Shown: one piece after another, positions 32,567-39,757 of the stretch
How the letters are laid out: each line of letters opens with the position of its first letter
Position numbering within the stretch: position 1 is the stretch's first letter
Made by a program: the position numbers and the translations under genes
The notes under the pieces: model-generated
What the model was told of the DNA's origin: nothing
What the model saw: the letters and a program-made list of their open reading frames with translations, nothing else
Database searches by the model: none
Source: Bacillota bacterium
GTDB lineage: Bacteria; Bacillota; Clostridia; Oscillospirales; Ruminococcaceae
Assembly (NCBI GenBank): GCA_029572815.1
Contig: JAKPUQ010000060.1
Span: 77,274-117,030, forward strand
Length of the DNA: 39,757 nucleotides
Reading direction: 5' to 3'

Positions 32567-32831
32567 TAAATTCATCATCCATATAATCTCTGAAGTTAAA
32601 GTTTTCAGGAGTAGTGGTACTGTCAAGTACATCATGAACGTCAATACCATGCTCTATACAATACATTGCAGCTGCTGTAAGGAACAGGCTCTTTGAAAGC
32701 CTGTTCTTCTTGCAGTAATCAGTTATTATCCTGTCTTCATACATGCTTGCTCTGCAGGAAAGGCTTTTATAGTATATAACACTGTTTGAATAACGCGTCA
32801 TTCTGTTGTTTTTAGGCTTTTTTCTATCCAT
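32559..32831 (-). CDS. Small protein of unknown function, possible ribbon-helix-helix
   Basis: A 90-aa protein with a basic N-terminus (MDRKKPKNNRMTRYSNS), a central segment EDRIITDYCKKNRLSKSLFLTAAAMYCIEHGI that looks like the helix-turn-helix half of a ribbon-helix-helix domain, and an acidic tail (RDYMDDEFNE). The ATG has an AGGGGGG site upstream and a near-consensus promoter at 32856-32884. It overlaps the radical SAM gene. It may be a regulator or partner of that enzyme; this is inference. Confidence 0.6.
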   Translation of the reverse strand: MDRKKPKNNRMTRYSNSVIYYKSLSCRASMYEDRIITDYCKKNRLSKSLFLTAAAMYCIEHGIDVHDVLDSTTTPENFNFRDYMDDEFNE

Positions 32832-32855
32832 TACATATTCCCCCCTGATAGACTA

Positions 32856-32884
32856 ATTTTAGCATTAGTGTCGAAAAATGTCAA
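32856..32884 (-). promoter_or_regulatory. Strong promoter of the small protein/radical SAM unit
   Basis: On the minus strand: -35 TTGACA (32879-32884, perfect), a 17-bp spacer ending in TGC and -10 TAAAAT (32856-32861). Confidence 0.8.
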
Positions 32885-32934
32885 TGCCGGAAGCAAAAAA
32901 CGCTTTCTATCATTGAATATCACAAAAAAATCAC

Positions 32935-32963
32935 TTGCTTTTTTGTATATAATGATGTATAAT
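32935..32963 (+). promoter_or_regulatory. Promoter of proC
   Basis: -35 TTGCTT (32935-32940), a 17-bp spacer and consensus -10 TATAAT (32958-32963). Divergent from the promoter at 32856-32884. Confidence 0.78.
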
Positions 32964-32997
32964 TATAATTACATAAAAATTTAAGGAGTAATTAAAT

Positions 32998-33798
32998 ATG
33001 GCTAATATAGGTTTTATCGGCGCAGGAAATATGGGCTCGGCTATTATGAAGGGTATATCTTCCAGCAGCCTTGGCAATGAAACATCTCTTTTTGCATTTG
33101 ATCCGAGTACAGATAAGGTACATGCTCTTGCAGACTATGGTGTATCAGCCTGTTCTTCTGAAAAGGAGATAATGGAAAAATGCAAGTATGTATTTCTTGC
33201 AGTAAAGCCCCAGATAATCGAAGGAGTACTGGAAGCAATATCAGCTTATACCACAAAGGATACGGTTATCATTTCGATCGCTGCCGGTATCGGTGACGAA
33301 TTTATCGCTAAGAAGACTATCTCTGATGCTAAGGTCATTCTTGTAATGCCTAACACGCCTCTTCTGCTTGGAGAAGGTGCATCTGCTCTTTCCAGAAATG
33401 ACAAGGTAACAGATGAAGAATTTGAGGTTGTTCTCAACATTTTTAGGATCTGCGGTAAGGCAGCTGTTATCCCCAAGGATAAGATGAAAGAGATAATCGC
33501 TATAAATGGAAGCAGTCCTGCATTTATCTATCTTTTTGCAAAGGGCTTTATCGACTATGCCGCTTCTGTTGGCATCGACAGAGCAGCTGCAGAGGAGCTT
33601 TTCACACAGAGCCTTATCGGTTCGGCAAAGATGATAACAGATTCAGGAAATACTATTGATGAACTTATAAAGATGGTATCATCTCCCGGAGGAACTACTC
33701 TTGCCGGTCTTGACAAGCTGTATGAAGGCAATCTCACAGATGTGGTAAAGAAGTGCTGCGAGAGCTGCACAAACAGAGCGTATGAGCTCTCTAAGTAA
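32998..33798 (+). CDS. proC: Pyrroline-5-carboxylate reductase
   Basis: A 266-aa NAD(P)H-dependent enzyme for the last step of proline synthesis. The dinucleotide-binding GFIGAGNMGSAIMKG is at the N-terminus, and the C-terminal family signature is ELIKMVSSPGGTTLAGLDKLYEG. AAGGAG lies 9 nt before the ATG. It has its own promoter; the SpoIIM-like gene follows after about 48 nt with no terminator that I can see, so they may be co-transcribed. Confidence 0.96.
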   Translation: MANIGFIGAGNMGSAIMKGISSSSLGNETSLFAFDPSTDKVHALADYGVSACSSEKEIMEKCKYVFLAVKPQIIEGVLEAISAYTTKDTVIISIAAGIGDEFIAKKTISDAKVILVMPNTPLLLGEGASALSRNDKVTDEEFEVVLNIFRICGKAAVIPKDKMKEIIAINGSSPAFIYLFAKGFIDYAASVGIDRAAAEELFTQSLIGSAKMITDSGNTIDELIKMVSSPGGTTLAGLDKLYEGNLTDVVKKCCESCTNRAYELSK

Positions 33799-33846
33799 AG
33801 CATAAAAAATATTTTCAAGGCATATTATTTCATTGAAAGGAATGAT

Positions 33847-34443
33847 ATGCATGAAAAAATAAGTACGATATCTGAAAAGAGGACAAGCCTGACTGTATAC
33901 ATGATGATTATCGCTGCAGGGATAGGTATTGGAGCTTTTCTTGCGAAATATTCCTCACTGGCCGACAATCATTTTGTAAATCAGTTTTTTCTTGTATCTC
34001 AGAATGATACAGAAGTTGCTGCACTCATTGCCGGCACCTTCCTTATTTCTTCATTAGTAGTAACTGCAGCTTTTTTATTCGGAGCTTCCGCTGTTGGACA
34101 GCCCTTCGGCGTGCTGCTTCTTATCTACAGGGGGATCGGTATCGGTATTTCCTCATCTGCAATGTATCTATCCGCCGGAACTAAGGCGATACTGCCTGTT
34201 GCAGTTATTGTTATACCGGTAGCAATTGCTTTTTCAGCTGTTGCGGCTCTTGCTGTAAGGGAGAATGTACATAATTCATGTATGATCTTCTCATGCTGCT
34301 TCGGAAGAAGTATAAATGATGGTGCAAGGTTAAGTTTAAAGCTGATACTCATAAAGTATATTGTACTTGTAATATTATCATTAATCATCTCTTTGGCCGA
34401 CGGAGGGCTTTGCTTTCTATATAACTCTGTGGGCGGAAAATAA
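33847..34443 (+). CDS. SpoIIM-like membrane protein
   Basis: A 198-aa protein with about five membrane spans. The segment FLFGASAVGQPFGVLLLIYRGIGIG resembles the conserved core of stage II sporulation protein M, which in endospore formers works with SpoIID and SpoIIP to remodel the wall during engulfment. SpoIIM-like domains also occur outside sporulation. Nothing else for sporulation is in the window, so a sporulation role is not shown. An AAAGGA ribosome site precedes the start. The DUF624-like gene follows 16 nt after the stop. Confidence 0.65.
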   Translation: MHEKISTISEKRTSLTVYMMIIAAGIGIGAFLAKYSSLADNHFVNQFFLVSQNDTEVAALIAGTFLISSLVVTAAFLFGASAVGQPFGVLLLIYRGIGIGISSSAMYLSAGTKAILPVAVIVIPVAIAFSAVAALAVRENVHNSCMIFSCCFGRSINDGARLSLKLILIKYIVLVILSLIISLADGGLCFLYNSVGGK

Positions 34444-34459
34444 ACGGAGGAATTACAAA

Positions 34460-35383
34460 TTGGGTCTTTTTTCCAAGAATTATGAAACCGCAGGAGTCGG
34501 TATCTCCAAATATGCTCCCAAGAAAAAGGGAATAGCACTGTTTTTTGACATTGTCGGCAGAAAATTCTGGAAGCTTATGCAGGTCAATCTTGTATATATG
34601 CTTTTCTTCCTGCCGCTGGTAATGATGCTTCCCGTAATGACCATTTTCAAGAATCATTATAGACTATCTGTAGCTTCTATGATAGTCATGATGCTTATTT
34701 TCATGGTCCTGATCGGTCCTGCAACAGCAGGAATGACAAAAGTCATAAGGCTTTTTGTTATAAACAAGCATTCCTTCATAATGCGAGATTTTTTCAAGGG
34801 CTTCAAGTCAAACTTTAAAAATGCCGCTATAGTCGGATTTCTTGATTGTCTTATAATACTGTCCGCTCTTGCAGCTCTTAATGTATATCCTGCACTTGCG
34901 ATACAGACACAGTCAAAGCTGATGTATATACCTATGGTAATAACATTCAGTATTTTTCTTGTTATCATTATCACGAACCATTACATATTCCTGATGATGA
35001 CAGCTACAAGTTTATCATTCAAAAATCTGCTGAAAAACTCATTTGCACTTGCATTTGTTGCACTCAAGCAGAATTTGCTGACATTTATCATAATTCTCGC
35101 TGCATTAGCAGTGATGATACTTCTGATGTTTTATTTATTCCCTGTATTCCTGCTGCTTGTACCCTTTTTCCCTGCGGCATTCATTTGCCTGGTGAACTGC
35201 TTTATAAGCTATCCTGTGATACAGAAATACGTCATCAATCCCTATTACACAAGCATTGGCGAGATAAATCCTGAGCTTGTTGATGACACTCCCACAGATG
35301 AGGAGCGTATCTTCGAGGATATGGGCGGTAAGGAAAAGCCAATCGAGAACAGAAAAAAAGGCAAAGGAAAAAGAATATCATAA
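34460..35383 (+). CDS. DUF624/YesL-like membrane protein
   Basis: A 307-aa polytopic protein with about six membrane spans. The pattern FFDIVGRKFWKLMQVNLVYMLFFLPLV near the start, IGPATAGMTKVIRLFV, and FFKGFKSNFKNAA is that of DUF624 (YesL) proteins, which often lie near sugar-uptake genes but have no established biochemical role. The C-terminal tail (from about 270) is cytoplasmic, acidic then lysine-rich. The start is TTG 34460 with GGAGG 9 nt upstream. A terminator follows at once. Confidence 0.7.
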   Translation: MGLFSKNYETAGVGISKYAPKKKGIALFFDIVGRKFWKLMQVNLVYMLFFLPLVMMLPVMTIFKNHYRLSVASMIVMMLIFMVLIGPATAGMTKVIRLFVINKHSFIMRDFFKGFKSNFKNAAIVGFLDCLIILSALAALNVYPALAIQTQSKLMYIPMVITFSIFLVIIITNHYIFLMMTATSLSFKNLLKNSFALAFVALKQNLLTFIIILAALAVMILLMFYLFPVFLLLVPFFPAAFICLVNCFISYPVIQKYVINPYYTSIGEINPELVDDTPTDEERIFEDMGGKEKPIENRKKGKGKRIS

Positions 35384-35387
35384 AAAA

Positions 35388-35418
35388 TGCGGCGCTTTTT
35401 TTGCGCCGTAAATTTTTT
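35388..35418 (+). terminator. Terminator after the DUF624-like gene
   Basis: CGGCGC (35390-35395) pairs with GCGCCG (35403-35408) across a T7 loop, followed by TAAATTTTTTG. Confidence 0.8.
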
Positions 35419-35486
35419 GTGATATTTTGTATAGCTGTTACGTTTTATATATGAAGTACTTCAACAGAAAGAAAGGAAGTGACAGA

Positions 35487-35969
35487 ATGAAACCTGACAA
35501 AATGGCGGAAATATACGACAGAAATAAGAATACAGTTTTTCGCATGGCATTTTCTTATTGCAAGAACAAGGCAGACGCAGAAGATTTAATGCAGGATGTT
35601 TTTATCAAGCTATTTACCTGCGGAGTAGAGTTTGAAGACGAGAACAAAGAGCGAAGCTGGCTTCTGAAGGTCACTGTGAACAAGTGCAGGGATATGTTCC
35701 GCTCACTGAGATACAGGTATTTATTGACTTCGATACCCCTTGATGAAGCTTGTCTCACCTATGAGACTCCCGAAGAAAGCGAAGTCTATCACGCTGTAAT
35801 GTCGCTTCCGACAAAATACAGGATCGTTATTCACTTATATTACTACGAGGGCTACTCCGTAAAGGAGATAAGCAGTATCACGGGGACAAATGAATCGGCT
35901 GTCCAGACTCAGCTATACCGTGCAAGAAAGAAGCTTAAAGACACCCTTGGAAAGGAGCTCCTATCATGA
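35487..35969 (+). CDS. ECF-type sigma-70 family factor, second
   Basis: About 160 aa. Region 2 is VFRMAFSYCKNKADAEDLMQDVFIKLF and region 4 is EGYSVKEISSITGTNESAVQTQLYRARKKL. ATG 35487 is used because AAAGGAAG lies 9 nt upstream; an in-frame start at 35427 has no ribosome site and would add an unlikely N-terminus. The stop overlaps the next gene start by 4 nt (ATGA). It differs clearly from the sigma factor at 31086-31586, so it is not a recent duplicate. Confidence 0.9.
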   Translation: MKPDKMAEIYDRNKNTVFRMAFSYCKNKADAEDLMQDVFIKLFTCGVEFEDENKERSWLLKVTVNKCRDMFRSLRYRYLLTSIPLDEACLTYETPEESEVYHAVMSLPTKYRIVIHLYYYEGYSVKEISSITGTNESAVQTQLYRARKKLKDTLGKELLS

Positions 35970-37312
35970 ATATGAACGATTATAAAAAAGTAACTGACCG
36001 CTTGGAACCTGATGAGCGGTGCAGAAAAGAGGTACTTGATATGAGTAAACGTGAGAACAGAATAAAGCAGAATACAAACGACTTTGAGGAAAAGGTATCA
36101 GGCGTAGAAGTTCGCCGCGGAAACGGCGCTCTCAGATTTGTCGGTATCGCAGCTGCTTTCGCACTGATAGCAGGCGGTATAGGAACAACAGGTGTACTGC
36201 TCCATAAGAACAGCAGGAACGTCTCGCAGCTTACAGAGGCAGGCGAGGAGGAAACGGTTACCGAAGAGATTACCGAGGAGGTAACAGAAGAGCCTACTGA
36301 ATCTGAGGCAGGTGAGGATTATGATTATGAAGCTATCGCCAGAGAGATCACAGACAGTTATCTCGAAAGAACCAATATTCTTGTATACGGCGATGTGGAG
36401 TATGACGCAAATGATACCATAACATTCTATACCTATGACAGTTCTGATGCCGAATGGTCAGAAAAATACGGCGGTGAGCGTACATTCTGCAAGGTGACCG
36501 ACGAGCGCTTCGGCAGCTGTCAGGATATCTACGATTACTACAAAGAGCTAATTGCTAACACTATTGAATTTGGAGGTTATAGTGAGCCTTTAATAACAGC
36601 TTCTGATTATAAGGACGGTGTCACTTTAGATGGAGCCGGTGTAGTAAGCTATCTTGGCGGAGATGCAAGCGGATTTGAAAACGGCAGCAAGGTCGACCTA
36701 TATATACCCGATCCCGAAGATGACAGCACGGTTGATTATACAGCTCATGGCATCAACGGTGGAGTCTATATTGATTATAATGGATCGCTCTACGTTACAC
36801 CTCGTGCTGCACAGTATGATATAGGCGAGCATTATACTTCCGAGCCTGTGATAGTCGAAAACAGCGAGGACAGGATAGTAGTTTCACGCTATATCAATAA
36901 TAATATGCGAAACGAACAATATGGCACACAGAAACTGTTTACTTTAGTGCTCCAAAATGGTGAATGGAAGATACAGAGCATAGGAACAGGAATGCAGCCC
37001 GAGTATCTGTCATCAATTGCTATCCAGTGCTACCTTGAGGACAGGGCAGAATATAATGATATAAATATCGACTGCGGTGACATTATGGCTCCTCTTGAGA
37101 TGCTTGAATATGATGAAGAAAACAAAACTTCCCGGGTACACGCTGTTCTTCATGATATAAACGGTGTTGATGCAATAGATGTAACAGCAGATATTGATCT
37201 GGGTAGTTTCAAGGTAACATCAGCAGATATAACAAGACTCAATGAATATGATGGTACACTGAAGCGTCCAAGCGTTATCTGGGCTGAGGAACACCCCGAC
37301 GGCAAAGAATAA
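35966..37312 (+). CDS. Single-pass membrane protein paired with the second sigma factor, presumed anti-sigma
   Basis: A 448-aa protein: cytoplasmic N-terminus (1-55), membrane segment (about 56-80, FVGIAAAFALIAGGIGTTGVLL), a Glu/Thr-rich linker (about 90-115) and a large acidic extracellular region. The outer region contains a stretch around 150-200 and a beta-rich stretch around 270-330 that I cannot assign. Translational coupling (ATGA overlap) to the sigma gene supports an anti-sigma or sensor role; no zinc motif is visible. Followed by a strong terminator. Confidence 0.65.
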   Translation: MNMNDYKKVTDRLEPDERCRKEVLDMSKRENRIKQNTNDFEEKVSGVEVRRGNGALRFVGIAAAFALIAGGIGTTGVLLHKNSRNVSQLTEAGEEETVTEEITEEVTEEPTESEAGEDYDYEAIAREITDSYLERTNILVYGDVEYDANDTITFYTYDSSDAEWSEKYGGERTFCKVTDERFGSCQDIYDYYKELIANTIEFGGYSEPLITASDYKDGVTLDGAGVVSYLGGDASGFENGSKVDLYIPDPEDDSTVDYTAHGINGGVYIDYNGSLYVTPRAAQYDIGEHYTSEPVIVENSEDRIVVSRYINNNMRNEQYGTQKLFTLVLQNGEWKIQSIGTGMQPEYLSSIAIQCYLEDRAEYNDINIDCGDIMAPLEMLEYDEENKTSRVHAVLHDINGVDAIDVTADIDLGSFKVTSADITRLNEYDGTLKRPSVIWAEEHPDGKE

Positions 37313-37318
37313 AAAACT

Positions 37319-37350
37319 ATCCCCTGAACATAAAAGTTCAGGGGATTTTT
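37319..37350 (+). terminator. Terminator of the second sigma/anti-sigma unit
   Basis: A perfect 11-bp stem (37319-37329 with 37336-37346) followed by TTTTT. Confidence 0.9.
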
Positions 37351-37395
37351 GAAACATTAATTGGGTTCCTGCATAGAATATAAGCAGGGGAGAGA

Positions 37396-37878
37396 TCAGA
37401 CATCAACTATATTGGTAACGACTCCCGCAGGAGAGATGTCAATGTGACCGAAGGAAGGCTTTTTTCCGTCACGTGGGATAGAAGCGCTTCCGGGATTCAT
37501 TATGTAAAGTCCGTTTTCGTTGCTCTGATAGCGGACATGAGTATGCCCGAAAAGAACTATATCACAGCCGTTGGTGAGCGCAAGGTTTTTCAGTCTGTCC
37601 AGAGAGCCGCCTACACCGTAAAGGTGACCATGAGTGGCGAGTATCTTATGATCAAGGACAGGAAGAACAAAAACATCATTGCTGAGGCTATCAAAGTCGC
37701 AGTTGCCGGCAACGTGTATTATCTTTGGAGCAAGCTTCTGGTGAGACAGGATAAAATTGTCCAGCTCGCGCTCGCCGTCGCCAAGGTGTATTATCCAGTC
37801 GGCATCGGTATTTCGGAGAATTATACTTTCAAGATTGAAGTAATTACCATGTGTGTCTGATAAAACAACAATTCGCAA
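37396..37878 (-). CDS. YfcE/MJ0936-type phosphodiesterase
   Basis: A 160-aa small metallophosphoesterase with intact motifs LSDTHGN, LGDGERE, AGNCD, ATHGH and GHTHV. Family members hydrolyse phosphodiesters; the natural substrate is unknown. The start is TTG 37878 with GGGAGGG about 6 nt upstream. Promoter at 37899-37927. It is the last chromosomal-looking gene before the integrative element. Confidence 0.87.
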   Translation of the reverse strand: MRIVVLSDTHGNYFNLESIILRNTDADWIIHLGDGERELDNFILSHQKLAPKIIHVAGNCDFDSLSNDVFVLPVLDHKILATHGHLYGVGGSLDRLKNLALTNGCDIVLFGHTHVRYQSNENGLYIMNPGSASIPRDGKKPSFGHIDISPAGVVTNIVDV

Positions 37879-37898
37879 GAAGATCCCTCCCAGTGAAG

Positions 37899-37927
37899 AT
37901 TATACCATATAATAGTGCATTTGTCTA
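37899..37927 (-). promoter_or_regulatory. Promoter of the YfcE-type gene
   Basis: On the minus strand: -35 TAGACA (37922-37927), a 17-bp spacer ending TGG and -10 TATAAT (37899-37904). Confidence 0.75.
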
Positions 37928-37950
37928 CTCTATTATATGAATTCCTTAGT

Positions 37951-37997
37951 AACAATTCTCTGTTTTATCCGATTTGACTGGGTTTCAGAGAGTTGTT
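37951..37997. repeat. Inverted repeat near the integrase 3' end, candidate attachment core
   Basis: AACAATTCTCTG (37951-37962) and CAGAGAGTTGTT (37986-37997) are inverted copies with one mismatch, separated by 23 nt. No T run follows, so it is not a standard terminator. Its place between the chromosomal gene and the integrase suits an attachment site; this is inference. Confidence 0.4.
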
Positions 37998-38026
37998 GGT
38001 AGATAATATAAACGTGAATCACATTA

Positions 38027-38049
38027 TTTTTCTACCATTTTTTCTACCA
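38027..38049. repeat. Direct repeats TTTTTCTACCA, possible integrase arm sites
   Basis: Two exact 11-nt copies (38027-38037 and 38039-38049) at a 12-nt period. An inverted GGTAGA lies at 37998-38003, and another GGTAGA at 39530-39535 just upstream of the integrase. Short direct repeats next to int are typical of integrase arm-binding sites. Confidence 0.45.
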
Positions 38050-38103
38050 AAATCACACGTTTTTTGATTTCTTTTTCTTGATTCCACTTTCGTTGATTAT
38101 ATT

Positions 38104-39501
38104 CTATAATGTTGACATCTGCGATTCTCCCGTGCCTTCGGGATTATCGCTTTTCTTTTTTCTACCGCCAGTCTTTTTGGGCGGTGTTTTACTTGCTGCC
38201 TTTGACGTTGACTTTCTTCTCGTGGTCTTTTTCTTTTCGGCAGGCTTTTCAGCTTCGGATTTATCCTCTGACTTACCGCCGAGAACCCTTGCGATCGTTT
38301 CAGCCGAGTTGACCTTTGCATTGTATTCCAAATGACTATAAAGATTTGCCGTGATAGAAAAATTACTATGTCCGAGCCACTCCTGAATAGCCTTCATCGG
38401 AACATCATGAGCAAGCAATAAGCTCGCACAAGAATGGCGAAGATCATGGAAACGCAGTTGCTTCAAACCGTTTCGGGTAATGACGTAATGGAAGTGCTGT
38501 GTCACATAGCCTGGCGATAGCATATTACCATAGTTGTCACGGCAGATAAATCCGTCAAATTCCTTGTTGTAGCTCTTTCCGCAAGCCTTTTTGAACTTGA
38601 CTTCCATTTTCTTCTTTTCAAGAAGCATCTCCTCGATGTGAGGGATCAGCGGAAGTGTTCTTCTGGTGGAATTGGTTTTTAGCCTTGTTTCTACAAAGAT
38701 CTTCATCTCACCGTTATCGTCGTAGTCGCTTACTATCTTACGCTGAATGGTGATGGTCTTGTTCTTGAAGTCGATCGCATCCCACCTCAGACCAAGTATC
38801 TCACATCTTCTCAGACCATAATACGCTGCGATGTTCACCACAAGCTCCAGTTTGTCTCCTTTGAAAACCTCAAACAGTTCATTCAGCTCATCAGCATTGT
38901 AGAAGGTAGCTTCATGCCTTTCAGCTCTCGGTACTACTAACTTGTCCATAGGGTGCTTTGGTATCAGTTCCATTTTTACAGCGTAAGCAAATGCAGAATG
39001 CAATGCGAGATAATACTGCTTTGCGGTACTGCCCTTGCAGCCACTATCCAGTTTGTAGTTGAGATAGTTCTGAATGTGGTTATGATTGACCTGTCCAAGT
39101 GTAAGGTTCGGATAGTTTTCGTTGATGTATTCCATGTATCTCTTGCTGACCTTGCGATAGCAAAGATGGGTAGTACGAGCCACATTCGGTTTGATGTATG
39201 TCAGCCACTCGGTAAAGAAATCATCGAGCAGCATAGTTGAAGCGGTTTCATCACTCATAACAGCATACGGCACAGCGTTTGCAGACTTGACAGCGATTTC
39301 ACCTTCCGAAATGCTCTTATCAAACTCTGCGACGATTGCTTCAACCGCTTCTTTCAGAGCTTTCTTTGAACACTTCACAGGCAATTCCGTGTTTACCCAC
39401 TTACGCTTACGCTTTCCGCTGTGATCCTTATAGTCAAAGACAACATAGTTCTTTCCGTTCTTTACGGAAGTAATATATTTGTAAGGCAGACTTGCTTTCA
39501 T
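38104..39501 (-). CDS. int: Tyrosine recombinase (integrase) with lysine-rich C-terminal tail
   Basis: A 465-aa integrase: an N-terminal arm-binding region (1-70), a core-binding SAM-like domain (about 90-185) and a catalytic domain with R (YGLRRCEI), K (RLKTNSTRRT), HDLRHS, LGHSNFSIT and the nucleophile Tyr in TANLYSHL. After the catalytic tyrosine there is an unusual tail of about 60 residues rich in Lys, Ser, Thr and Pro (EKKKTTRRKSTSK, KTPPKKTGGRKKK), resembling histone-H1-like or AT-hook tails. AAAGGAGG precedes the ATG. It lies downstream of an excisionase-like gene on the same strand, the order seen in Tn916-type and related elements. Confidence 0.93.
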   Translation of the reverse strand: MKASLPYKYITSVKNGKNYVVFDYKDHSGKRKRKWVNTELPVKCSKKALKEAVEAIVAEFDKSISEGEIAVKSANAVPYAVMSDETASTMLLDDFFTEWLTYIKPNVARTTHLCYRKVSKRYMEYINENYPNLTLGQVNHNHIQNYLNYKLDSGCKGSTAKQYYLALHSAFAYAVKMELIPKHPMDKLVVPRAERHEATFYNADELNELFEVFKGDKLELVVNIAAYYGLRRCEILGLRWDAIDFKNKTITIQRKIVSDYDDNGEMKIFVETRLKTNSTRRTLPLIPHIEEMLLEKKKMEVKFKKACGKSYNKEFDGFICRDNYGNMLSPGYVTQHFHYVITRNGLKQLRFHDLRHSCASLLLAHDVPMKAIQEWLGHSNFSITANLYSHLEYNAKVNSAETIARVLGGKSEDKSEAEKPAEKKKTTRRKSTSKAASKTPPKKTGGRKKKSDNPEGTGESQMSTL

Positions 39502-39555
39502 ATCTTATATCCTCCTTTGAGTTGAAAGCGGTAGAAGTCTGCTGTTGACTACTCT

Positions 39556-39584
39556 ATTATAGCGCGTAACCAAATATAATGCAA
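39556..39584 (-). promoter_or_regulatory. Promoter of the integrase gene
   Basis: On the minus strand: -35 TTGCAT (39579-39584), a 17-bp spacer and -10 TATAAT (39556-39561). Confidence 0.75.
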
Positions 39585-39619
39585 TACGATCAGACCGCTT
39601 TTATCCTTTTTTCGGCGCT

Positions 39620-39757
39620 TTACACTGGGGAATTCTCCGATTTTTGTAAACTTTTTTCCTTTAGCTCAATCACAGAGGATTTTGTCACTCTGACGATGCG
39701 TCCCAAGTCAAGCCTTGTGAGCTTTCCCTGCTTTACTAATAGGTATGCGTAGTTACG
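39620..39757 (-). CDS. Excisionase-like HTH protein, 3' part only
   Basis: A 45-codon fragment open to the right edge; the start is outside the window. The visible residues YAYLLVKQGKLTRLDLGRIV and RVTKSSVIELKEK match the second half of the small winged-helix/excisionase family (the 'xis'-type helix-turn-helix with a G-K-L...R-L...G-R-x-x-R-V pattern). These small proteins bias the partner integrase towards excision. It is followed 36 nt later by the integrase promoter. Confidence 0.65.
   Translation of the reverse strand, partial: RNYAYLLVKQGKLTRLDLGRIVRVTKSSVIELKEKSLQKSENSPV

Noticed and set aside
37951..37997. Ordinary terminator of the integrase or YfcE-type gene
   Set aside because: There is no T run on either side of the inverted repeat, and the loop is 23 nt.
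38104..39757. tRNA-associated attachment site for the element
   Set aside because: I found no tRNA gene or tRNA 3' end near the integrase or in the 37880-38103 gap.

Overview
The window is a stretch of chromosome from a low-to-moderate-GC anaerobic Firmicute. Protein character (class III ribonucleotide reductase, YmfI-like reductase, ClpC-like unfoldase, EF-rich acidic linkers, SpoIIM-like protein) and gene order (rplS, signal peptidases, rbgA, rnhB, yraN; tig, clpP, clpX) fit the Clostridia, most likely a Ruminococcus or close Oscillospiraceae relative. The assignment is inferred from sequence character and no search was run.

Layout. 1-846: 3' end of an AspT/YidE-type transporter. 921-1981 (minus): zinc-ribbon protein and pyrE. 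2090-2773 (plus): a DUF1292 gene, then a strongly promoted structured RNA that I read as 6S RNA. 2772-5603 (minus): nrdG and nrdD behind a candidate NrdR box pair. 5852-6700 (minus): membrane-anchored SGNH-fold protein with degenerate catalytic motifs. 6942-7604: a stand-alone transcription unit of about 630 nt with near-consensus promoter, no credible ORF, many hairpins and a strong terminator. It carries four copies of a TGAGTCCAATG-type element and is the most striking unexplained item. 7722-9182: HtrA-type protease. 9227-11568 (minus): LtaS-like transferase and an FlK-like thioesterase. 11763-13065 (minus): YmfI-like reductase and HD hydrolase.

13138-17847 (plus): DUF896 protein, cytidine deaminase, GNAT, an unknown protein, a radical-SAM/partner pair, then rplS behind its own promoter and a roughly 205-nt structured leader. 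17967-23415: two tandem signal peptidases I, rbgA, rnhB, yraN, thrC and a metallophosphoesterase, packed with short gaps or overlaps. 23448-29515: tig, clpP, clpX, a 44-aa Cys-rich membrane peptide (minus) and a ClpC-like unfoldase with a short middle domain; this is a protein quality-control block. 29516-31586 (minus) and 35487-37312 (plus): two ECF-type sigma factors, each overlapping a single-pass membrane partner gene (presumed anti-sigma). Between them lie a PflA-like radical SAM gene with a small partner (minus), proC, a SpoIIM-like gene and a DUF624/YesL-like gene.

37396-37878 (minus): YfcE-type phosphodiesterase. From about 37940 rightwards the sequence becomes the end of an integrative element: a repeat-rich putative attachment/arm region, a tyrosine recombinase with an unusual lysine-rich tail, and a truncated excisionase-like HTH gene running off the right edge.
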